Shown here: positions 8,730-16,611 of the stretch, one piece after another
Position numbering within the stretch: position 1 is the first letter of the stretch
How the letters are laid out: each line of letters opens with the position of its first letter
Assembly: GCA_964546285.1 (NCBI GenBank)
Contig: CAZJJK010000034.1
Coordinates: 1-26,953 of the forward strand
Direction of reading: 5' to 3'
DNA: 26,953 nucleotides
Source of the DNA: CAZJJK01 sp964546285
Lineage (GTDB): Bacteria; Spirochaetota; Spirochaetia; Treponematales; Breznakiellaceae
Notes under the pieces: model-generated
Databases searched by the model: none
What the model was told of the DNA's origin: nothing
Seen by the model: the letters and a program-made list of their open reading frames with translations, nothing else
Position numbers and translations under genes: made by a program

Positions 8730-9456
8730 CGTATTGTAGTACTTCTTCCCCGCCGGCTTGAAGGCCCTTAGTCTGCTCCGCGGCGGCTTGAAGAGAGGCG
8801 GCGACCTCATCCAATAAACGTTGACGACGTTCCGCCTCCGCTTGAGCGGCCTTTTCCGAGGCTAATTGCCGTTCTTTCTCCAAGGCGAATTCCTCTTCTA
8901 TCAAGGCTATTAGCTTTTCTATCGCTTGTCTTTGAGCGGTAGACGGATCCAATTCCAGATAACGCCGATAATCAGCCACCGCTTCCGCTAACGCGCCTAG
9001 CTTAAGCCGGGTTTGAGCCCTGTTAAGGAAAGCGGAGGCGAAAGCGCCGTCCGCCGCTATAGCCTGGCTATAATATTGTTCAGCGAAAGCCGCCGAACCC
9101 TTCGCGAAGAAAATATTGCCCAAATTATAGGCGAATAAGGCCTTTTTTTCACCCGCGCGCGGGAGAGCCGCGCGCAGGGTATCTATCGCTTTATCCGTCT
9201 CGCCAGTTTGATAGTACGCTAAACCAAGATATAAACTAGCGGTACTATTGGCCGGGTCCTCGGCGAGTACGGCTGTCAGCGCTGGCAAGGCTTGAGCCGG
9301 TTTATCACGCAGAAACAGAGCCTCGGCGGCCGCGAAATCCGTTGTCTGAGCCCAGCCTCCAGCTAAAAAGACAAAGAGGCCCAAAAAAAGGGCTCCGCGA
9401 CGTATTTGACAGCTTGGCGTAAAATTATTACTCTTCACAGTATCGGAGAATATCAT
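8707..9456 (-). CDS. Exported TPR protein
   Basis: 249 residues. The N-terminus has a basic RR followed by the hydrophobic run GALFLGLFVFLAGGW and a small-residue AQT cleavage site, consistent with a signal peptide placing it in the periplasm. Three to four TPR units follow (about 40-175), including ASLYLGLAYYQTGETDKAIDTL. A charged helical tail (175-235) ends at residue 249. The start at 9456 gives an unusually long n-region; a GTG at 9438 is an alternative. The 3' end overlaps the next TPR gene by 23 bases, so the two are coupled. Its start codon is only 18 bases from the divergent gene at 9475, so its promoter must lie inside that gene's 5' end or the true start lies further in. Function unknown. 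Confidence 0.82.
   Translation of the reverse strand: MIFSDTVKSNNFTPSCQIRRGALFLGLFVFLAGGWAQTTDFAAAEALFLRDKPAQALPALTAVLAEDPANSTASLYLGLAYYQTGETDKAIDTLRAALPRAGEKKALFAYNLGNIFFAKGSAAFAEQYYSQAIAADGAFASAFLNRAQTRLKLGALAEAVADYRRYLELDPSTAQRQAIEKLIALIEEEFALEKERQLASEKAAQAEAERRQRLLDEVAASLQAAAEQTKGLQAGGEEVLQYDGEFVLE
9406..9434 (+). promoter_or_regulatory. Candidate promoter for the TPR-phosphoesterase-pdxY operon
   Basis: TTGACA (9406-9411, perfect -35) and TACTCT (9429-9434, keeping the three most conserved -10 bases) are separated by 17 bases. Transcription would begin near 9441, just ahead of the mini-leader at 9455 and the main ATG at 9475. It lies inside the 5' coding end of the divergent TPR gene. 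Confidence 0.5.
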
Positions 9457-9478
9457 GAAGGAGCCCCCCGCGTCATGA
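9455..9478 (+). CDS. Seven-codon leader peptide candidate (MKEPPAS)
   Basis: ATG at 9455 follows CGGAG by 6-7 bases and reads seven codons to a TGA whose first two bases are shared with the main ATG at 9475 (ATGA). This arrangement would couple translation of the TPR gene, whose own Shine-Dalgarno (AGGAG at 9459-9463) is about 11 bases away and lies inside the mini-ORF. A peptide this short could be chance. Confidence 0.3.
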   Translation: MKEPPAS

Positions 9479-10860
9479 CCGGAGTGATAGCGATCATTGT
9501 CGTATTAAGCGCCACCATCGGTTTTATGCTGTACCTCCTCATCCGCTCCATCGTTAGGCCCAAGCGGGTTGAGCATCTGGAAAGCTTATTACGCCAAGGG
9601 AAACACCAGGCGGTTATCAAAGCGGCTAAAGGCATAATCACCAAGTATCCTCGCAACGCGCCCGCCCATTATATTCTCGGCCAAGCTTACTTAATGGATA
9701 ATAAGCCTGAATTGGCGCTGATGGAATATAAAACCGTCAATCAGATCGGGATGTTTGGCCAAAGCTTACCAGAAAGCGATTTCCGTAAGAAGATGGCTCA
9801 ATTATACGTTAAATTTGGCCAAACGGAGGAAGCGCTTAAAGAATATCTGCTTCTCACAAAATTAGAACCCTATCAAGCCGATTTTTACTACTGGGCTGGC
9901 TACTTATTCTCCGAACGTTCGCGGTCGGACATGGCGTCAACCTATCTCCGCAAAGCGGTGGATTTGGAACCGCGCCATGGGAAAGCTCACTTTGAGCTTG
10001 GAGTTTTGTTATACCGCGATAAAAAACCCCTGGAAGCGAAGGCTGAGCTGGAGTCCGCTTTACGCTACGAAGGCGATAACGCTCAAGCTTATTATTATCT
10101 TGGTAAGATTTTAAAAGAAGCGCACGATTATGTCGGAGCCCTTTTAGCCTTTGAGCGCGCTCAACGCGACCAGGATCTTCGCGTTAAAGCTTTGGTGGAA
10201 CGCGGCGGCTGCTATATGAGCATGAACAATCCGGAAAAAGCGATACCGGAATTGGAAAGGGCCGTTAAAAACTCGCCAAACGACGCGTCACCAGAAACTC
10301 TGTACGCCGCTTATTTCTTGGCCATGTGTTATGAAAAAACCAGGGATTTCGATAGAGCTATCGAGCAATGGGAAAATATCTACGCGAAAAAACCCAGTTT
10401 TCGCGATGTCGGCGAAAAATTAGCTCACTACCAAGAACTCCGCGTGGATGATCGCATAAAGGACTATCTCAGTTCCGGCAAAGAAGCCTTTATGGATATC
10501 TGCAAAGCGATTGTGGAGCAGTCCTTTACCCTGCAGATTAGGGATATATCGGAATTTAACAATGGTCTTGATATTATCGCTATAGAAAGTGACGCCGCGA
10601 AATGGCGTAACGTCAGAAAGATGCCCCGCCTTATTCGCTTTCTCCGCATCCAAAATCTTGTTGACGAAATAACCATCCGCTCTTTGCTGGAAGAGATCAA
10701 AAAGCAGAATATAACCCGAGCCGTCCTAATTACCAGTTCGGGCTTCTCGCGCTCCGCTCAGGAATTCGCCGAGTCCCGCCCGATTGACCTTTTTGACAAG
10801 GAAAAGCTTCAGACTTTGCTTGAGGGCTGTGAACCCTTTGGCCCAACGCGTCGTACATGA
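9475..10860 (+). CDS. Membrane TPR protein with degenerate Mrr-like endonuclease-fold C-terminus
   Basis: 461 residues from the ATG at 9475. The frame is open to 9406, but that overlaps the promoter. An N-terminal transmembrane helix (about 3-24, ending in LYLLIRSIVRPKR) leads to about eight TPR units (35-340), for example AHYILGQAYLMDNKPELALMEY. The last 110 residues resemble the Mrr_cat restriction-endonuclease fold: GLDIIAIE on one strand, then NITRAVLITSSGFSRSAQEFAE and PIDLFDKEKLQTLLEG, which match the Mrr C-terminal pattern. The catalytic Q/E-x-K strand appears replaced (IRFLRIQ), so it is probably not a nuclease. It is the first gene of a plus-strand operon and overlaps the phosphoesterase start by four bases. 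Role unknown; a membrane scaffold is inferred. Confidence 0.85.
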   Translation: MTGVIAIIVVLSATIGFMLYLLIRSIVRPKRVEHLESLLRQGKHQAVIKAAKGIITKYPRNAPAHYILGQAYLMDNKPELALMEYKTVNQIGMFGQSLPESDFRKKMAQLYVKFGQTEEALKEYLLLTKLEPYQADFYYWAGYLFSERSRSDMASTYLRKAVDLEPRHGKAHFELGVLLYRDKKPLEAKAELESALRYEGDNAQAYYYLGKILKEAHDYVGALLAFERAQRDQDLRVKALVERGGCYMSMNNPEKAIPELERAVKNSPNDASPETLYAAYFLAMCYEKTRDFDRAIEQWENIYAKKPSFRDVGEKLAHYQELRVDDRIKDYLSSGKEAFMDICKAIVEQSFTLQIRDISEFNNGLDIIAIESDAAKWRNVRKMPRLIRFLRIQNLVDEITIRSLLEEIKKQNITRAVLITSSGFSRSAQEFAESRPIDLFDKEKLQTLLEGCEPFGPTRRT

Positions 10861-11528
10861 AAATTCTCTGCGTCTCCGACCAGATTGATCCTTTGGTCTA
10901 CAGCTCCCGTATCAAAGATCGTTTTGGAGATGTTGACCTAGTCGTTAGCGCCGGTGACCTGCCAATGGATTACCTTGGCTTTATCGTTTCCACCCTGAAC
11001 AAACCCCTACTCTTTGTCTTCGGCAACCACAATTTGGATGAATACAGCTATTACCGTCCTGATTTTGATGACGCTTTCAGGCCAAAAGACGCGACCGAAC
11101 GCTATAACGCGGGGCTGTCCGGCGCTATCCATATAGGCACAAAATTGAAACGCGAAGCCGGTTTGATTTTCGCGGGCTTGGGCGGCTCAATTAAATACAA
11201 TAAAGGACGCAATCAATTCAGCGATTTAGAGATGTATTTTGAAATCTTTAAATTATTGCCTGGCTTGTTTCTAAATCGAATATTCCGTGGCCGTTACTTG
11301 GATATTTTATTGACACACGCCCCTCCGCTTGGTATTCATGATAAAAGCGATAAATGCCATCAGGGTTTTAAGGCCTTTCTCTGGTTTATGCGCCGTTTTA
11401 AGCCGCGTTACCTTGTTCATGGCCATATTCACCTTTATGACTTAAACGACGTACGGGAAACCCGCTATGGCGAGACTCTTGTGGTAAACGCTTATAGCCA
11501 TTACCTAATTGACACGAGAAAAACATGA
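10857..11528 (+). CDS. Calcineurin-like metallophosphoesterase
   Basis: 223-residue cytoplasmic phosphoesterase. Metal-binding motifs of the calcineurin-like fold appear in order: D8 in VSDQID, GD (33-34) in SAGDLP, GNH (56-58), TH (153-154) in LLTHAPP, and GHIH (189-192). The first motif, normally DxH, is DQI here with a second Asp at 11, so one metal ligand is changed. The substrate is not predictable: phosphoprotein, nucleotide and phospholipid esters are all possible. It overlaps the upstream TPR gene (ATGA) and the downstream ParB-like gene (ATGA), so the three proteins are made together and may act together. The TPR/Mrr-like protein could dock or localise this enzyme, which is inference. 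Confidence 0.9.
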   Translation: MKILCVSDQIDPLVYSSRIKDRFGDVDLVVSAGDLPMDYLGFIVSTLNKPLLFVFGNHNLDEYSYYRPDFDDAFRPKDATERYNAGLSGAIHIGTKLKREAGLIFAGLGGSIKYNKGRNQFSDLEMYFEIFKLLPGLFLNRIFRGRYLDILLTHAPPLGIHDKSDKCHQGFKAFLWFMRRFKPRYLVHGHIHLYDLNDVRETRYGETLVVNAYSHYLIDTRKT

Positions 11529-12445
11529 CCAATTATGAAAACATGCAGGCGGCGGAGGATTTCTCAAAAGCGCGAGGAAAGGCCTTGCTTTCCCGGCTTC
11601 AGCATTTTCTAGAGCCCGATAAGGATAAGCTTTTATCTTTCAACGATGTTAAAGAAATACTGAAGCCATCCAACGAGGTCTATCGCGGCATGATGGTGGT
11701 TCGCTTAGACTTGATTGTCGGGAGCGAAGGGCGGTACCGCGACTTTAACAAATACTTTTTACCCAAAGCCGACCATCTGCGTTACCGGTGGGAACGGGTG
11801 GATCGGGCTCATCTAAAAGACATTATTCTACCGCCGATTCAGCTATATGAGATCGGTGGCGTTTATTTTGTTCGCGATGGAAACCACAGGGTTTCGGTGG
11901 CGCGAAGCCAGGGCGCGTATTCTATAGACGCCGAGGTAACAAGCCTGTCTAGCGAGATTGCCATTTCCCCATCCATGGGCCCAGACGATCTGCGACGGGC
12001 GGTTATCGAATTTGAAAAAAAAGTATTTTATGATAAAACACGCTTTGGCGTCTTAACTAACGATAACAAGCTAAATTTTACGGCGACCGGCCGTTATGAT
12101 GTTATTTACAATCATATTCTTGTTCATAAGTATTATCTAAATGAAGGCACCATTGGGGAAATTCCCTTTGCCGAGGCTCTAGTGTCCTGGTATGACAAGG
12201 TGTATAAACCCATTATCGACATTATTGTCTCAGATCGCTTATTGGGGCGTTTTCCCGGACGAACAGCCAGCGATCTTTATGTCTGGATGGTCAAACATTG
12301 GGACTTTCTTAAACGAAAGTATGGCGGCCGATACGCCATTGGCGACGCCGCGAGAGATTTCGCCGCGAAATACGGCAAAGATAAATGGACTTCATTTAAG
12401 GAGAGCGCTCGGTCCCTGTTCAGGCGGCTTGTGGGCAAAGGATAA
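11525..12445 (+). CDS. ParB-like (sulfiredoxin-fold) domain protein
   Basis: 306 residues. The recognisable core is PPIQLYEIGGVYFVRDGNHR followed by VSVAR (about 103-127). This matches the ParB/sulfiredoxin N-terminal fold, where a GxxRVxA-type loop binds nucleotide. The remainder (140-306) is helical, rich in Trp/Tyr/Lys, and unlike the ParB HTH domain, so this is not a chromosome-partition ParB. The C-terminus ends in a basic stretch. Its start overlaps the phosphoesterase stop (ATGA), and pdxY follows after five bases. ParB-like folds can be CTP- or ATP-dependent switches, so a nucleotide-dependent role with the adjacent phosphoesterase is conceivable but unproven. Confidence 0.78.
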   Translation: MTNYENMQAAEDFSKARGKALLSRLQHFLEPDKDKLLSFNDVKEILKPSNEVYRGMMVVRLDLIVGSEGRYRDFNKYFLPKADHLRYRWERVDRAHLKDIILPPIQLYEIGGVYFVRDGNHRVSVARSQGAYSIDAEVTSLSSEIAISPSMGPDDLRRAVIEFEKKVFYDKTRFGVLTNDNKLNFTATGRYDVIYNHILVHKYYLNEGTIGEIPFAEALVSWYDKVYKPIIDIIVSDRLLGRFPGRTASDLYVWMVKHWDFLKRKYGGRYAIGDAARDFAAKYGKDKWTSFKESARSLFRRLVGKG

Positions 12446-12450
12446 AAAAG

Positions 12451-13299
12451 ATGGCCATACTTTCCATTCAATCCCATGTCGCGTACGGCTATGTAGGAAA
12501 CCGTTCCGCGACCTTCCCTCTTCAACTGCTGGGCCGCGAGGTTTGGGCTATCAATACCGTCCAGTTTTCAAACCACACCGGCTATGGGGCCTGGCGCGGG
12601 ACTATGCTCGGCGAAAACGAAATTGATGAACTTGTGCTTGGTATTGAGGAACTTGGCGTCCTGGGTACTTGCGAAGCGCTCTTGAGCGGTTATTTAGGAA
12701 ACGCGGCTATAGGCGACGCTATTCTACGCACCTGGGATAAAGTAAGAGCGGCTAACCCTAAGGCTCTCTTTTGCTGTGACCCCGTGATGGGCGATTATGG
12801 GCCAGGCTACTATGTCCGACCCGGCATCCCAGAATTGTTTCGTTCCCGTGTGGTTCCAGCCGCCGATATTCTTACGCCAAACCAGTTTGAGTTGGAAAGC
12901 CTGACAGGATTGACGGTCACCAATATTGAGGAAGCGGCAAGAGCGGTAGACGCGCTTCATGAACGCGGTCCCGGCGTTGTCCTAGTAACAAGCTGCTGGC
13001 CAAGCAAGGGGAAAGAAGAAAGGATCGATATGCTCGTTTCCGACCGTGGAAAACGATACAGAACGGAAACGCCCCGCTTGCCAATAGAGCCCAACGGCGC
13101 CGGGGACTTAAGTTCCGCCTTATTCTTGGCTCATTATCTGGATACACGCGACGCGGCGTCAGCTTTGGAAGCGACGGCCGACTCCGTTTATTCGGTGTTT
13201 GAACGCACCTGGCGGGATGGACGCCGTGAATTGAGCCTTATCCAATCCCGAGCCGCTCTTATGTCCCCTGGCCGACGTTTCCACGCCATAGCTCTATGA
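12451..13299 (+). CDS. pdxY: Pyridoxal kinase
   Basis: Ribokinase-superfamily kinase (282 residues, typical) phosphorylating pyridoxal to pyridoxal 5'-phosphate in the salvage pathway. The start is characteristic: ILSIQSHVAYGYVGNRSATF and then NTVQFSNHTGYG, which line the substrate pocket. DPVMGDYGPGYY (around 110) and ADILTPNQFELESLTG follow. The catalytic NGAGD motif sits near residue 215, where the Asp is the base. The start at 12451 has AAAGGA upstream. PLP is needed by the aminotransferases that would feed the ior pathway, but that link is inference. It overlaps the next gene by four bases. Confidence 0.95.
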   Translation: MAILSIQSHVAYGYVGNRSATFPLQLLGREVWAINTVQFSNHTGYGAWRGTMLGENEIDELVLGIEELGVLGTCEALLSGYLGNAAIGDAILRTWDKVRAANPKALFCCDPVMGDYGPGYYVRPGIPELFRSRVVPAADILTPNQFELESLTGLTVTNIEEAARAVDALHERGPGVVLVTSCWPSKGKEERIDMLVSDRGKRYRTETPRLPIEPNGAGDLSSALFLAHYLDTRDAASALEATADSVYSVFERTWRDGRRELSLIQSRAALMSPGRRFHAIAL

Positions 13300-14198
13300 A
13301 AAAGGGAGAACCCAGCCTACCAGCGGCGGAAGGACGGGTTTACGCGGTTTCGTCTGATTTCTCAGCCTTCCTATCGCCAACTATTGATCGTTTTTCTTTC
13401 CTGAAATGTTATCTGGATAGTCTAGATTTAAAGGCCGCGACAGCCGCTCTGTCAGGAGGCCGCCATCTTGTGCTTAGCGCCGGGCCATTGAACAGCGGAC
13501 GGCCTTTACGCGTTTTCATAGCCCATTACGACCGCGCTGGAAACTCGCCCGGCGCTAACGATAACTCAGCGGCCGTTTTTCAGCTGGCCGAAGCGGCCGC
13601 CGCTTGGAAAAAAGCCCGCATCCCATCTTGGCTGATTGTCTTTACCGACCGCGAGGAAGCCGCGGCCGCCGCCGGCATTAAGGGCCAAGGCTCATACGCG
13701 GTAGCCCAAGGCTTAAAAAGCCTCGGCCTTACTGATGCCGCTATATACATTTTGGACGCCTGCGGTCGGGGCGACACCTTGGTGATATCCACCACAGCCG
13801 ATGGCTTATCGCGGCCCGGCGGTTTGATGACAGGGGCAATGGCCCGCCTGCGTTCCAGGGCTATGGCCTCCGCCCGTAAAGCGGGACTATCATGCGTCCT
13901 CGCCCCAACCCCCTTTTCGGATGACGCTGGTTTTCTTATGGCCGGGCTAGCCGCTCAGACCATTACGGTTTTACCGGAAGCGGAAGCTAGCGCTTTACTG
14001 CGCGCGACCCGCCGCCGACGCGGAGCTGAATTAGCTTTCTTAAGTAGAGAAGCCGCCGAAAACCCGCTAAGCCCCCCCCTTCCCGGCTATCCGCAAACTT
14101 GGCGCTTACTGCATAGCGCGAACGATAACGCGGACTCCTTGAGGCAAGAAGCGTTCTCGCTTATGCGGCGTTTTTTATCGGGAATAGTGAATCAATAG
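13296..14198 (+). CDS. M28-like peptidase/amidohydrolase-fold protein
   Basis: 300 residues without a signal peptide. The segment FIAHYDR (75-80), GANDNSAAV (86-94), FTDREEA (117-122) and YILDACG (151-157) reproduces the zinc-ligand order of M28 aminopeptidases: His77, Asp89, Glu120/Glu121 and Asp154. The last ligand, usually His in SDHxPF, is Asp (PFSDDAGF, 207-213). Metal binding is therefore altered or uses Asp. The protein could be an intracellular aminopeptidase or a derived inactive member. It is translationally coupled to pdxY (ATGA overlap) and is the last gene of the plus operon. It converges on pgi with 28 bases between stops and no clear terminator hairpin. Confidence 0.75.
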   Translation: MKKGEPSLPAAEGRVYAVSSDFSAFLSPTIDRFSFLKCYLDSLDLKAATAALSGGRHLVLSAGPLNSGRPLRVFIAHYDRAGNSPGANDNSAAVFQLAEAAAAWKKARIPSWLIVFTDREEAAAAAGIKGQGSYAVAQGLKSLGLTDAAIYILDACGRGDTLVISTTADGLSRPGGLMTGAMARLRSRAMASARKAGLSCVLAPTPFSDDAGFLMAGLAAQTITVLPEAEASALLRATRRRRGAELAFLSREAAENPLSPPLPGYPQTWRLLHSANDNADSLRQEAFSLMRRFLSGIVNQ

Positions 14199-14226
14199 CG
14201 GGGTCTTAGGCGGAATCGGCTCTACT

Positions 14227-15804
14227 TTACTTAACGCCAAGCAAATCCGCGTACGCGGCCAGCGCGGAGTCTTCGGAATCGCCAGACAAGACCTTTTTAG
14301 CTAATAGCTTACCAAGCTGGACGCCTTCCTGGTCAAAACTGTTTAGGTTCCAAGCAAAGCCCTGAAACATCACCTTATTCTCAAAATGGGCAAGCAAGGC
14401 GCCAAGACTTTCCGGTTCCAAAACCCTGGCCCATAACAACGATGACGGCCGCCCTCCCGCGAAACGCTTATTGGGATTAGCGTCATTCTTTCCCTTGGCG
14501 AAGGCCACGATTTGAGCGGCCAGATTCGCGTTTAATTTGGCCTGACTGGTGGAATCGTCAATTACAAGGTCATAGTTTCTCTGATTTTCGGCAAAGCCGA
14601 TAAACTGCAAGGGGATTATGTCCGTCCCCTGATGCAATAATTGATAAAACGAATGTTGTCCATTGGTGCCCGGTTCGCCGAATACCAAGGGACCGGTGGG
14701 GTATTTTAAGCCTTCACCCCGGCGGTTCACCGACTTACCGTTTGATTCCATATCCAATTGTTGGAGGTGGGCCGGAAAACGGCTTAGAGCTTGGCTATAG
14801 GGTAGCACCGCCGTCGCCGGATAGCCCAGTACATTACGTTCCCACACACCAACCAACGCGTCAATCAAGGCGGCGTTTTCGCTGAAAGGACGGGTAGCGG
14901 CCAAATCGGCCGCTCTAGCGCCGGCTAAGAGACGGCGGAAAGCATCCGGCCCAAAAACGATGGATAAGAGGACGCCGCCCACCGCGGAAGTGGCCGAGTA
15001 GCGGCCTCCAATATAATCATCGATATAAAACGATTCGCGATACGCCGGATTCCGCGCCAGGGGGCTGGTTTCACTGGTAACCGCCACAAAATGCTTGGCT
15101 GGATCAAGGCCGGCTTTTGCCAGGGCGGACCTGACCAGAGACTCGTTAGCTAGCGTTTCCTGGGTCCCGCCGCTTTTAGATACAAGCACAAATAAGGTGC
15201 GCTCTAAATCCACCCGATCAAGAAGGGCCGCGGCATCATCAGGATCAACATTGGCGATAAATTCGGCGTTTAGACGCTTTAAGCCGGCCGCCTTCCCCCA
15301 GCCTTCCAGGGCTAGGTATAAGGCGCGCGGTCCTAAATCAGAGCCGCCTATACCGATCTGCGCCACTGTCGTAAATTCTTTTCCAGAGGAGCCGCGCGCC
15401 GCTCCAGACCGGACAGCGTCGGCAAAACGGCAATACGCGCTTAACTGCTCAGCGTAAAACTGAGCTATATCGCGCCCATCATGAATAAGCGGTCCGCCGC
15501 CGCGCAGGAGCTGGTGCAAAACCAAGCGCCTTTCTCCCGTATTCATGAGATCGCCTTCGCGCAGACTTTGATACTTTTCCAAAAGCTTCTGTTCGGCCGA
15601 TAATTCCTCTAGAACGCGCAGGACAACGTCATCCACCGCCTTAGCGGCGTAGCAATAACGTAAACCGCCGCCCGTATCCGCTTGGTAGCGGTTTATCCTG
15701 TCCTTATTAAGACACGCGCGAAAATCAAAGGCGCGACCTATAGGCGCTAAAGCTAATAGTTTTTTATAAGACTCGGTTTTGTCTAAATCGATATAATCGA
15801 TCAT
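14227..15804 (-). CDS. pgi: Glucose-6-phosphate isomerase
   Basis: Interconverts glucose 6-phosphate and fructose 6-phosphate in glycolysis. At 525 residues it has the long bacterial form. Visible signatures are NTGERRLVLHQLLR (88-101), the sugar-phosphate loop GIGGSDLGPRALYLAL (151-166), VSKSGGTQET, MESNGKSVNRRG, PGTNGQHSFYQLLHQG with the catalytic His, and FDQEGVQLGK carrying the C-terminal active-site Lys. ATG at 15804 has AGGAG six bases upstream. It lies 61 bases downstream of argR on the same strand, so read-through from argR is possible, although a link between arginine control and glycolysis is not expected. Confident assignment. Confidence 0.98.
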   Translation of the reverse strand: MIDYIDLDKTESYKKLLALAPIGRAFDFRACLNKDRINRYQADTGGGLRYCYAAKAVDDVVLRVLEELSAEQKLLEKYQSLREGDLMNTGERRLVLHQLLRGGGPLIHDGRDIAQFYAEQLSAYCRFADAVRSGAARGSSGKEFTTVAQIGIGGSDLGPRALYLALEGWGKAAGLKRLNAEFIANVDPDDAAALLDRVDLERTLFVLVSKSGGTQETLANESLVRSALAKAGLDPAKHFVAVTSETSPLARNPAYRESFYIDDYIGGRYSATSAVGGVLLSIVFGPDAFRRLLAGARAADLAATRPFSENAALIDALVGVWERNVLGYPATAVLPYSQALSRFPAHLQQLDMESNGKSVNRRGEGLKYPTGPLVFGEPGTNGQHSFYQLLHQGTDIIPLQFIGFAENQRNYDLVIDDSTSQAKLNANLAAQIVAFAKGKNDANPNKRFAGGRPSSLLWARVLEPESLGALLAHFENKVMFQGFAWNLNSFDQEGVQLGKLLAKKVLSGDSEDSALAAYADLLGVK

Positions 15805-15865
15805 AGTTGCTCCTCATTATCTTCGCGCCAAAAAACAGAATTTAAAGAAAAACCGTAAAGCGTCC

Positions 15866-16339
15866 TCAATCTTCCAATTCCGGGATGCGCTCCTTCATCT
15901 CGCGCATAAAATCCTCACCACTGACGCCTTCGCGCAGGCAGACGAATACGGTATTGTCTCGGCCGGCGATAGAACCTAGCACATCGTCCAAAGCTAAACT
16001 ATCAACGGCCAAAGCGACAGCGTCCGAATGGCCGGAATAGGTTTTGATAACCACCATATTTAACGACCAGTCAATCGAGACATAACCGCGCAAAAAATCC
16101 TGCGCGATAGTTCTTTCCGTTTCCTGCCGATCGTCATCGCCGGGCAACGAATAGACATACCCATTATGTCCATCGGAAATCTTCCCAACTTTTAGCAGTT
16201 TCAGATCCCGCGATAAAGTCGCCTGGGTGACGATAAAACCTTCTTTCTGCAAATGTCCTAACAAGGTATCCTGAGATTCGATACGGTAGGTCTTAATCAA
16301 CTTACGTATAGCTTTAAGGCGCGATAAACGTTCTTTCAC
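15866..16339 (-). CDS. argR: Arginine repressor ArgR
   Basis: Hexameric arginine-sensing transcription regulator, 157 residues from a GTG at 16339 (GAGAGG five bases upstream), matching the family's ~150. The frame is open to 16468, but that would add 43 residues unlike ArgR and swallow the promoter. The N-terminal winged helix holds ESQDTLLGHLQKEGFIVTQ followed by ATLSRDL, the standard recognition helix. The C-terminal arginine-binding/oligomerisation domain contains LALDDVLGSIAGRDNTVFVC with the GRDN pair that contacts arginine. The target genes are not in this window. Autoregulation is suggested by AT-rich imperfect ARG-box-like words just upstream. Confidence 0.93.
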   Translation of the reverse strand: MKERLSRLKAIRKLIKTYRIESQDTLLGHLQKEGFIVTQATLSRDLKLLKVGKISDGHNGYVYSLPGDDDRQETERTIAQDFLRGYVSIDWSLNMVVIKTYSGHSDAVALAVDSLALDDVLGSIAGRDNTVFVCLREGVSGEDFMREMKERIPELED

Positions 16340-16348
16340 CCCAACCTC

Positions 16349-16405
16349 TCGAATAAATATGCCACTTATATGCATAAAGATACAGTATTGAATACTTTTA
16401 CGCAA
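16349..16405 (-). promoter_or_regulatory. argR promoter with ARG-box-like operators
   Basis: On the minus strand TTGCGT (16405-16400), a 17-base spacer and TATCTT (16382-16377) form a promoter-like pair. Within and after it lie three imperfect 14-16 base words resembling the ARG box (TGAATAATTATTCA type) at about 16350-16363, 16370-16384 and 16383-16397. The stretch is markedly richer in A/T than the neighbouring genes. Autorepression by ArgR is the likely reading. Confidence 0.45.
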
Positions 16406-16501
16406 GGTCCAAGGCAAAATGAGCTTCAAGGGAAAAAAAACCGGCGCCCAGACCCTTATCGGCCTCAAGGTAAATAGGCGACGAAGCTTCCCACGTTTGG
16501 C

Positions 16502-16530
16502 TTGTCCCTCATGAGCGCCGGTGCTATATT
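16502..16530 (+). promoter_or_regulatory. Promoter of the TM2-domain gene
   Basis: TTGTCC (16502-16507) and TATATT (16525-16530) with a 17-base spacer. Transcription would start near 16537, leaving a 5' leader of about 75 bases before the GTG at 16612. Confidence 0.5.
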
Positions 16531-16543
16531 ATGAAAGGGAAAA

Positions 16544-16583
16544 GTGGCGTTTTCACTGGTTTTTCGCTATGGGAAAACACCAC
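16544..16583 (+). other. 5'-leader hairpin ahead of the TM2-domain gene
   Basis: GTG-GC-GTTTTC pairs with GAAAAC-AC-CAC (3 bp, a 2x2 internal loop, 6 bp) around an 18-base loop. It lies between the predicted transcription start and the AGGAG at 16597-16601. It does not sequester the ribosome site and could affect mRNA stability. Confidence 0.3.
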
Positions 16584-16611
16584 GGATAGCAAGCGTGAGG
16601 AGTACGGGTAG

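Noticed and set aside
14199..14226. Bidirectional terminator between the M28-like gene and pgi
   Set aside because: The 28 bases contain no convincing stem with a T-run on either strand.
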